Shown piece by piece: positions 58,601 through 64,000 of a DNA stretch of 64,000 nt; position 1 is the stretch's first letter; the number at the start of each line of letters is the position of its first letter. This stretch comes from Legionella sainthelensi (GTDB taxonomy: Bacteria; Pseudomonadota; Gammaproteobacteria; Legionellales; Legionellaceae), in the NCBI RefSeq assembly GCF_900637685.1, contig NZ_LR134388.1, positions 2,863,501 through 2,927,500 of the forward strand. The letters are read 5' to 3'. The position numbers were made by a program, and so were the translations under genes. The notes beneath the pieces were generated by a model, which worked only from the letters and a program-made list of their open reading frames with translations, searched no databases and had not been told where the DNA came from.

Positions 58601-58852
58601 CCCATTACTCGCATTATTGATCGAACCTTCGAAGATCAAGGCAAATGTTGGATTATTGATTTTAAAACAGGTAAAGAGGATGACAGCTCCTTGTTCAAAC
58701 ACCAACAGCAACTCAATGAATACGCGTCTTATCTATCAAGCCGCACGCATCTTCCCATCTATTGCGGTATCTATTATCTTGCCAGTAATCATTGGGTAAA
58801 TTGGCACTATACCCCCATCTCCACTCCTGCTATTTATGATGAAATACCCTAA
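55601..58852 (+). CDS. UvrD/RecB-type helicase-nuclease (AddA-like)
   Basis: The 1083-residue protein (ATG 55601 with a GGGA site) is a superfamily 1A helicase with an added nuclease. Walker A is APAGSGKTEILTQRYL, motif Ia ALTFTRKAASEMRERI, motif II VDEFQDTSITQFELL, motif III DPMQSIYRFRQAEVGLF, motif IV SCNFRST, and the C-terminal RLLYVAVTRAK. A PD-(D/E)XK nuclease domain closes the protein (IIDFKTGK near residue 1020). This is the AddA/RecB layout for processing double-strand DNA ends. No addB or recC partner is adjacent. It is downstream of lysAC. Confidence 0.9.
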   Translation: MLVDSAQRSQATDPSLSFIVQAPAGSGKTEILTQRYLRLLSTVKAPEQIVALTFTRKAASEMRERILFALQQAANHQPANSPHQQMTLDFAHKALHFDAHYQWDLLQQPSRLRVITIDSLCQSINQAIPLLEKQIAYAQITDKTNSYYLNAGRHCIQYALTTPQYQEAIKTLLLHVDNRQDRLLDLFSELLSQRDQWLIPLFQARTQEKASFEHALKIIEQHELNRFKNSLPQHLAKELTENARQLAHIENNPNSPRYLLKDWHDFAHTNQETAKALSKLLLTNDANFRKSFDHHVGLLSSSCSPDEYKRIKNASKELLSGLNEYPDFLEALIQVSNLPNPKYDPEQWEVLQALFLLLPLLVGHLHLLFSEKNEVDFTTISQQALSALGDAENPTDLALYLDNTLHHILVDEFQDTSITQFELLTKLVNGWQQGDGKTLFIVGDPMQSIYRFRQAEVGLFFKAKEQGIGSVKLHPLELSCNFRSTQTIVGWVNKHFAHIFPTQIDIESGSVPFHPGVNVIKDRENSAIYAIKFKNREQEAQKLIQFIQHELQTYPQQSVAILVRSRTQLSAIIRLLRQHQIPYQGTDITLLSNLSHLRDVWSLTQALLAPANRLSWLAVLRSPYCGLCLSDIHAIARFNTKKSIYFALLNLNKIQEISEEGRIRAGFLIQVMHQALTQRYETQLSSWVIHTLKKLHIHNILHESQLNDLEQFWTLLDRYEQDGRLPDMKEFLIELNKLYSQQTNSSRLHVMTIHKSKGLEFDTVLLPGLGAQANHGDKPMLRWLNLPTQKQGNLLLMSPIHAPHQDCALYDYLTQLDEIKSRYEAQRLLYVAVTRAKSRLYLTDYSEKSSKSSFRSLLKQQEFIDEETTYVTEEGALSLPKLLRLPLNYYLTPKPDIAFNHKASTTSLASSIPRLIGIITHRLLHWICDHHPETIAEVPWSLARYELRKLGFEEKMQLDALETMQKQITKLFEDPTGLWIIAKHHQELNEYELIVEQKNMPITRIIDRTFEDQGKCWIIDFKTGKEDDSSLFKHQQQLNEYASYLSSRTHLPIYCGIYYLASNHWVNWHYTPISTPAIYDEIP

Positions 58853-59062
58853 ACAAAAAATTCGATGAGGTCACAGCAAAATGTTTGGTGAAGGCAAACT
58901 CTATGAAATCATACCTCTCTGCGTTATTATTCGACTTTAGAAACTCTAGCCTGTGGTTTGTCGACGCAATCTAATGATCTATCGCTATCACTAGATTTCT
59001 CAGACAACGCGAAACCCAGGTAAAAAAGTCTGCTCATAACTTAATAACTCTGAGACGAATCC

Positions 59063-60136
59063 ATGACCATTGAAAATACTGTAATTCACTTAATGAATAC
59101 CTTAAAAGACCCATTTCTTGGCCTTACAGGTAAAGAAATGAATTTACAGTGTAGCATCGAGCTACTTCAAAACCAACTGATTCTAAATCTTACTGCTGGC
59201 TTTCCCTCTAGCTTATTGGAAGAACAATACCAACCCTTATTGCTTCAGGCACTACAGTCCGAATTCCCTAATCATCAAGTGGCACTGCGTATAAATCATT
59301 ATATTAAAGCCCATAGAACACAACTGGTTGGTAAAGGCTTACGTGGGGTCAAAAATACCATTGCGATTGCCTCAGGAAAAGGAGGAGTAGGAAAATCTAC
59401 GGTAACAGTCAATCTTGCAACTGCATTAGCTCGCCTTGGAGCTCGAGTAGGAATTTTAGATGCTGATATCTATGGCCCAAGTATGCCATTAATGCTTGGT
59501 AATACAGAACCTGTACAAGTGAAAGAGGAGCATTATCTTCCTGTAATAGTCCATGGCATACAAACGATGTCTATTGGTTATTTAATGAATAATGAACAAG
59601 CATTAATTTGGCGGGGTCCTATGCTTGCTAAATCTCTTATCCAAATGCTGGATATTACTCTTTGGGACGATTTAGATTATTTGTTCATTGATTTACCACC
59701 TGGAACTGGTGATATACAACTTACTTTGGTGCAAAAAATCCCTTTAACCACTGCGATTGTAGTCACTACCCCACAAAATGTAGCAACACTTGATGCGCAA
59801 AAAGCATTAAGTATGTTTTCCAAAACGGGAATTGATGTATTAGGTATTGTAGAAAATATGTCAACGCATATTTGCAGTCAATGTGGACATCAAGAGGCAA
59901 TTTTTGGTACAGGTGGTGCAGCATCTCTTTGTGCTAACTATCATTGCCTCTTACTGGGACAACTGCCTCTAGACATACGCATTAGGAAGCACTGTGATGA
60001 GGGACAACCTACCGCAACTCAAGCCCAAGATGAGCTAACAGATGCATTTACAAAAACAGCAATGAGAAGCGCTATTGAATTAGCGAAAAAACCAATTAAT
60101 TACGCTGATAAATTTCCCAAAATTGTTGTTGAGTGA
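59063..60136 (+). CDS. mrp: Mrp/ApbC iron-sulphur carrier ATPase
   Basis: Mrp transfers assembled Fe-S clusters to apoproteins. The 357 residues start with a DUF59-like N-terminus (about 1-80) and then the deviant Walker A SGKGGVGKSTVTVNLATAL, the switch ILDADIYGPSMPLM, DYLFIDLPPGTGD and the C-terminal CxxC (HICSQCGHQ). It lies downstream of the AddA-like gene, separated by about 210 bases. Confidence 0.94.
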   Translation: MTIENTVIHLMNTLKDPFLGLTGKEMNLQCSIELLQNQLILNLTAGFPSSLLEEQYQPLLLQALQSEFPNHQVALRINHYIKAHRTQLVGKGLRGVKNTIAIASGKGGVGKSTVTVNLATALARLGARVGILDADIYGPSMPLMLGNTEPVQVKEEHYLPVIVHGIQTMSIGYLMNNEQALIWRGPMLAKSLIQMLDITLWDDLDYLFIDLPPGTGDIQLTLVQKIPLTTAIVVTTPQNVATLDAQKALSMFSKTGIDVLGIVENMSTHICSQCGHQEAIFGTGGAASLCANYHCLLLGQLPLDIRIRKHCDEGQPTATQAQDELTDAFTKTAMRSAIELAKKPINYADKFPKIVVE

Positions 60137-60295
60137 GATCTATTCAAGGGTATAATAGAAAGCTTAAATGGGTCTTGGTAAAGCAGCGTTAAGAATTTAG
60201 GGAGCTCGTTATCTAAACTCCACTTTAAAGAGCTTAATCCCTGGTGACACACAACCAGGCTACAACATAATAACAATCAAAAAATAAAATAAACC

Positions 60296-60838
60296 ATGGA
60301 ACGATCAATAATAATAATTCTAAGTATGCTGTATTCGTGTTTAAGTTTCGCCAAATCCTTATATCAAATTGATTTAATTATCTTTACTCAGCCAAATCAA
60401 ATGAGTGGGCTAACTATAAACACGCCCCTCCTGCCACCAAGTTCAGACGCGATATCTTTACATACAGATACAGAAAAATCTGGGAAGCCTTATCGTTTGT
60501 TACCCGTATCTTATTCAAGTCTCCGTGATGAATACTACCTATTAACCCGCAAGGGTCACTATCAAGTACTCGGCCACTATTCATGGAGACAACCAGCAAA
60601 TAATCAAAGTAAAGTTGCCTTGCCCTTTGTAGAACATAATGGTTGGCAAATGCAAGGAACCCTAGATATTAAACAAAGCAACTATTATTCGTTAGATGCA
60701 GAACTTCAAGTATCTCCGCCGAGTAATCCACATGAATCATTCATTGTGTCACAAAAGCAACGGTTAAAAGAAAATGTAATTTATTATTTGGATAATGCAC
60801 AAATTGGGATGGTAGTGAAAATTCATCAATTAGCATAG
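60296..60838 (+). CDS. CsiV-like periplasmic protein
   Basis: The 180-residue product has a signal peptide (IIIILSMLYSCLSFAK) and the CsiV opening (YQIDLIIFTQ), the RLLPVSYSSLRDEYYLLTRKGHYQVLGHYSWRQ region and a C-terminal SQKQRLKENVIYYLDNAQIGMVVKIH. In Shewanella, CsiV localises to the septum and supports PBP1b activation; that role is inferred here from similarity. A hairpin follows at 60882-60902. Confidence 0.75.
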   Translation: MERSIIIILSMLYSCLSFAKSLYQIDLIIFTQPNQMSGLTINTPLLPPSSDAISLHTDTEKSGKPYRLLPVSYSSLRDEYYLLTRKGHYQVLGHYSWRQPANNQSKVALPFVEHNGWQMQGTLDIKQSNYYSLDAELQVSPPSNPHESFIVSQKQRLKENVIYYLDNAQIGMVVKIHQLA

Positions 60839-61225
60839 ATGGTATTCTATAACCTAAGATCCAGATCTCTCCAGGATTGTCATCTTCCGCCAGGCGGAAG
60901 ATTCAGACTAACAAAGTTCTTAATCCAGCTATTTTGCTGGCCTATTTTGACCCTCTGGTTTCACATTCCAATTAGTCTTTCGTAGAAAACGTCGATTACT
61001 TTTAAGTAAATTAAACCGATTACTGCTGCTCTGCTAAACATCTAATTCCACAGCGGAATAGATAAGTAGTCAAACTCATGAATTCTTAAGAATTCGCTCA
61101 TATTTCATTATTAAAATAGCCTCAAAATGTTTCGAGAAATAAGAAATTAATAACTTAAGAAGAATATAGACAAGTAAAAAAATGGTAACAAAAACAATTA
61201 ATTAAATTTAACGAGGAAAAATAAG
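60839..61225. other. non-coding region with strong hairpin
   Basis: No gene seen. A perfect ATCTTCCGCC-A-GGCGGAAGAT palindrome (60882-60902) probably ends the CsiV-like transcript. A second small stem CCAGC/GCTGG lies near 60933-60948. The last 100 bases are strongly AT-rich and probably hold the promoter of the repeat-protein gene. Confidence 0.5.
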
Positions 61226-61852
61226 ATGTTTGAGAAAATTTCAAGATCAATCAGTGCAATAATAACTCAGGAAAAAACTGATACACCTAAGAAAATAGAT
61301 ATTTCAATCTTGGAACCGAATTATATTGCAAATTTTAAGAACTTTTTTGAAACACCAGAACAATACAATGAATGGCTAAAAAGATATCAAGATGGAGAAT
61401 TTAGCGAAGCTTTTTGTAAATTCTCTGGTGAATTAATTAAAAATAAATTAGAGATAGGTATTCAAAACATTCTATTTGTCAATGAATTGATGAGCTTATT
61501 TGAAACACCGGAACAATACTCTGAATGGTTAAAGCACTATGAGGCGGCTAGAATATGTAATCGAAATTTTGACAGTTTATTTAAAACAGAAAAACAATAT
61601 AATGAATGGCTAAAGAGATATGAAGCTGATGGAATTAAAGCCAGTGTTTTACCTACTACATCTCCCAATGCATGTTTATTAGCGGATCAAATTAAAGAAA
61701 AATTAACAATAACTCCAATTCACCATTCAAGTTCTTTTAAATCAAATAAAAGACCCTCTCAACTTGGATTTTTTACTGAACAAGCAAATGTGAATGTAAA
61801 ATCAGAAGCTCAAAGTGAGGAGGAGCCTAATAAAATCTCATTTTGTTGGTAG
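61226..61852 (+). CDS. three-repeat (ETPEQYNEWLKRY) protein, effector candidate
   Basis: The 208-residue product, with a GAGGAAAA ribosome site, contains three copies of a 15-residue unit: FFETPEQYNEWLKRY (40-54), LFETPEQYSEWLKHY (about 91-105) and LFKTEKQYNEWLKRY (about 118-132). The units are probably short helices. The C-terminus (residues 140-208) is Ser/Asn-rich and probably unstructured, ending in EEEPNKISFCW, an acidic E-block-like tail common in Dot/Icm substrates. There is no signal peptide or membrane segment. I know of no named family with this repeat; function unknown. Confidence 0.65.
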   Translation: MFEKISRSISAIITQEKTDTPKKIDISILEPNYIANFKNFFETPEQYNEWLKRYQDGEFSEAFCKFSGELIKNKLEIGIQNILFVNELMSLFETPEQYSEWLKHYEAARICNRNFDSLFKTEKQYNEWLKRYEADGIKASVLPTTSPNACLLADQIKEKLTITPIHHSSSFKSNKRPSQLGFFTEQANVNVKSEAQSEEEPNKISFCW

Positions 61853-62141
61853 TTCATCAAGATTCACAGGAATATAATTTAGCACGCTCTCTTAGAGCAA
61901 CTGGGCACTGTCATTGACTTAAGAACCCATTATTTTCGCGAAAGCGAAAATTCATTTCTAGAGGAGCATTGTCTCTATCAACATGGGTCCCAGTTTTTAC
62001 AAGTCTCAGCGAAACAGAGGAGTTACGCCTCCTCTGCCCTAAAAGAGCGAAATCATCTCGTGCTTTTATACAAACTTGTTGCATTAAGGCACCCACGTTC
62101 ACAATAGTCCATAGGCATCAACAGCAGAAACTCGAAAGTAT

Positions 62142-62444
62142 CTATCGTTTACCTGGAGGAAAAACCTCATCAAACACCGTCGCGCCCCCTTCCACAATAC
62201 GTTGCATTGAAGTCTTCACATCGGAAGTATTGACATCAGATTTATTTGAAAAAAAACCCCAAAAACCATGATTTGATTGCTGGCGTCGCCCTACTTCATG
62301 CAATCCAAATAACGCTGCGGCGGTTAGTGTTAGTGACGCAAATGGTCCTAACTTAGGGTAAAAAGGTGACATAAATAAATTTCCAAAACTAATCAATGCA
62401 CCAGTTTTTAAGACTTTTTCAGGATTTATTTGATCTTGAGGCAT
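62142..62444 (-). CDS. small two-helix membrane protein, paralogue of the upstream gene
   Basis: The 100-residue protein has a short N-terminus (MPQDQINPEKVLKTG), two hydrophobic segments (LISFGNLFMSPFY, LTLTAAALFGLHEVGRR), a variable linker and a C-terminus TSMQRIVEGGATVFDEVFPPGKR. The next gene upstream has the same layout (MARDKINVDDVGKT, ALVATGAFLYGAHEIGKKRR, AMANIVVGGKVIFDEVFP), and both have an AAGGxAATTGGTATG start region. They are clearly tandem duplicates. Function unknown. Confidence 0.7.
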   Translation of the reverse strand: MPQDQINPEKVLKTGALISFGNLFMSPFYPKLGPFASLTLTAAALFGLHEVGRRQQSNHGFWGFFSNKSDVNTSDVKTSMQRIVEGGATVFDEVFPPGKR

Positions 62445-62476
62445 ACCAATTCCCTTGATAAATCTTCAATCAGTGA

Positions 62477-62812
62477 TCAGCGATTGCCAGGTTTGTTAGA
62501 ATCTGGGAAAACTTCATCAAATATAACTTTTCCTCCAACAACAATATTCGCCATAGCATTTTGAACTTCTGTACTCTTATCACCTGTGGCACCACCAAAA
62601 AATGTATTCAAACTATTTATGCCGTTGGCTGCAGGCCTTCGTTTTTTACCAATCTCATGCGCACCATATAAAAAAGCACCGGTAGCTACTAATGCAGCAG
62701 ATAACCCTATTTTTGCATCAGCCCAATAAAGTGGAGCAAGAACTGTATTGAGCAGAGCAGCTATTGTCACTGTCTTGCCTACATCATCTACATTTATTTT
62801 ATCTCGTGCCAT
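62477..62812 (-). CDS. small two-helix membrane protein, paralogue of the downstream gene
   Basis: The 111-residue protein shares its layout and termini with the gene at 62142-62444: N-terminal MARDKINVDDVGKTV, two hydrophobic segments ending in GAHEIGKKRR, and the C-terminal VVGGKVIFDEVFPDS. Between the two lie only 32 bases, so they form a small operon. The DEVFP box conserved in both is the most recognisable signature. I do not know the family's function. Confidence 0.7.
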   Translation of the reverse strand: MARDKINVDDVGKTVTIAALLNTVLAPLYWADAKIGLSAALVATGAFLYGAHEIGKKRRPAANGINSLNTFFGGATGDKSTEVQNAMANIVVGGKVIFDEVFPDSNKPGNR

Positions 62813-63018
62813 ACCAATTCCTTGTGATAATTATTTTCCAGTACAGACTATTGGAGAGACAATAAAATTGCAAGCATAATTTAATAGCCTCTTGTATAGT
62901 AAATCATCATTGATCTTGGATTACTGTTTATTAATAGGCCAAATAAAAAACATAGTGGATTGAAATAAATGAAAATGAACTTATAATCACTGTCCTTTGC
63001 ACTATCATAGAAAAAATC

Positions 63019-64000
63019 ATGTCGAGCCAAGGTAAAATTATCAATGCAGTCAATCTATGCCTCAAGCAAAAACCAAATATTGATTTTGAGCTGAACCAAA
63101 AAGGAATTTGTGCAGGACTCGCCGCGTTATATATTAAATATGCCTTAGAAAATAAAACTCCGCAATTTTTCTCTATGCTTGACCAGTTGGCTACCTTACC
63201 TAGTAATTATCATTTAGGTAGTAACCATGCTATTGATAATTTCATTATTCAAATAGAGAAAGCGTTTCGTCCATCTGAATATTGTGGTTATGAAATTCAT
63301 CAAGGCGACCTCGAAAAAATCTTAGATGTTCGAAATAAACCACTGAGCAACGAGTTTAACCTAGGATTAATAACGGATGAATCCTGTTGGAAAGAGCTAT
63401 TTAAAAAAATCAGTCGTAATGATCGATCTTATTTTATTACCAGCAAAAATCATGCAATTGCATTAACCTTCCGCGAAGGAAGGTATATTGTCTATGACCC
63501 GAACTACAGCAAAAAAATAAAAGAATTTGATTCCAGCACTGAAGTAATTAAAGAAATTAAAGATTGTTTTGAATATACTGAGAATATTTTCGGTTTAGCA
63601 ATTCGCGTCTTTGCTCACCCTAATGACCTTAGAGAGTCTTATCCTACCCATGATGAACTTCACCAAATCGCATTTGCTCCTCAAACAAATACAAATTCTA
63701 GTGCATTTGCTGCCTTAGCGGGAGATATTAATACCTTAAATTATTTATTTAAAGAAAACAAAATTGACTTAAGCTCATTGGCAAAAGAATATCTTCGCCC
63801 AGAGTTTAATGACTTATTATTGCAACAACCTAAATCACCTGGTATCAAAGATGCGCTGCTACGAGGAGTTCAGGTGACTCTTTATACAGGGACTCATAAA
63901 GAAACAGAAAAATTGATTCAGCACTATCTCAAAATCTATACCACCCTTGAGGAACAGAGGGAATTAAAAGAGGCAATACAAAAGCAATTGAGTAAGCCTC
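63019..64000 (+). CDS. papain-like (YopT/C58-type) cysteine protease domain protein, 3' end cut by window edge
   Basis: The frame opens at ATG 63019 and runs off the window after 327 codons. The N-terminus holds a cysteine-protease-like core: nucleophile candidate Cys31 in KGICAGLAALYIKY, His145 in SKNHAIALTF and Asp160 in YIVYDPNYSK, in the order and spacing of C58/YopT-type triads. Similar domains occur in Legionella effectors such as AnkH, where they are joined to ankyrin repeats. Residues from about 230 (SSAFAALAGDINTLNYLFKENKIDLSSLAKE) look like the start of ankyrin-type repeats. The remainder is outside the window. Confidence 0.7.
   Translation, partial: MSSQGKIINAVNLCLKQKPNIDFELNQKGICAGLAALYIKYALENKTPQFFSMLDQLATLPSNYHLGSNHAIDNFIIQIEKAFRPSEYCGYEIHQGDLEKILDVRNKPLSNEFNLGLITDESCWKELFKKISRNDRSYFITSKNHAIALTFREGRYIVYDPNYSKKIKEFDSSTEVIKEIKDCFEYTENIFGLAIRVFAHPNDLRESYPTHDELHQIAFAPQTNTNSSAFAALAGDINTLNYLFKENKIDLSSLAKEYLRPEFNDLLLQQPKSPGIKDALLRGVQVTLYTGTHKETEKLIQHYLKIYTTLEEQRELKEAIQKQLSKP

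Noticed and set aside
55519..59020. CCTGGGT/ACCCAGG hairpins considered as CRISPR-like repeats
   Set aside because: Only one complete copy and one half copy, far apart and without regular spacing; no array anywhere in the window.
61911..62271. Open frames of about 60-100 codons on both strands between the repeat-protein gene and the DEVFP gene
   Set aside because: They overlap each other and the 3' end of the DEVFP gene, and their composition is not convincing; possibly a dispersed non-coding repeat.
1..64000. Transfer RNA, ribosomal RNA, toxin-antitoxin pair, prophage or replication origin
   Set aside because: No cloverleaf-like, rRNA-like, phage structural or DnaA-box cluster sequences were recognised in the intergenic regions inspected by eye.

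Overview
The window is a chromosomal segment of a Legionella-type gammaproteobacterium. It is AT-rich. The order lipoprotein-surE-nlpD-rpoS and the pair recA-recX are gammaproteobacterial. The species-level pointers are a bifunctional aspartokinase/diaminopimelate decarboxylase, a CqsS/LqsS-like sensor kinase, a VirK-family protein and several genes that look like secreted (Dot/Icm-type) effectors: an ankyrin protein, a SidB-like alpha/beta hydrolase, a P-loop protein and a papain-like cysteine protease. No organism name is proved by the sequence alone.

Layout. 1-7.8 kb: VirK fragment, rpoS, nlpD, surE, a lipoprotein, malic enzyme, a chagasin-like inhibitor and ETF-ubiquinone oxidoreductase. 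8-16.5 kb is accessory: a hydrolase, a 1199-bp IS481-type element with clear ends and target duplication, an uncharacterised gene divergent from an ankyrin gene, a secreted phosphodiesterase, a guanine deaminase, a methyltransferase and a membrane protein. 16.9-22.8 kb: lysS, prfB with its programmed frameshift, a cupin-like protein, and fliA/fleN without the usual flagellar neighbours. 23-28.7 kb: a Cys-rich secreted peptide, a DprE1/DprE2-like pair, a P-loop effector candidate and a C26-type amidohydrolase. 28.9-35.2 kb: mscL, alaS, recX, recA, pncC and a small lipoprotein. 35.3-40.3 kb: a four-gene operon (glutamine synthetase-like ligase, aldehyde dehydrogenase, iron alcohol dehydrogenase, class I amidotransferase) that fits gamma-glutamylation-dependent catabolism of an amino alcohol. 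40.5-60.8 kb: a diiron-oxidase-like gene, the sensor kinase, mutS, tamA-tamB, hemB, fadL, lysine biosynthesis, an AddA/RecB-like nuclease-helicase, mrp and a CsiV-like gene. 61-64 kb is accessory again: a three-repeat protein, a tandem paralogue pair and the start of a cysteine-protease-like gene.

The main cross-cutting observation concerns data quality. Nine genes are broken or shortened, and adding a single base inside a short run of identical bases restores each one: ETF-QO, a methyltransferase, a membrane protein, the Cys-rich peptide, the P-loop protein, the C26 hydrolase, alaS, the sensor kinase and aspartokinase/DAP decarboxylase. All nine errors go the same way (one base missing) and they hit essential genes, so homopolymer under-calling in the sequence is far more likely than real gene decay. 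The prfB frameshift is different in kind: it is the true programmed recoding site. The best biological leads are the gamma-glutamylation operon, the cupin-like protein at 19.7 kb, the P-loop protein at 25.5 kb and the cysteine-protease-like gene at the right edge.
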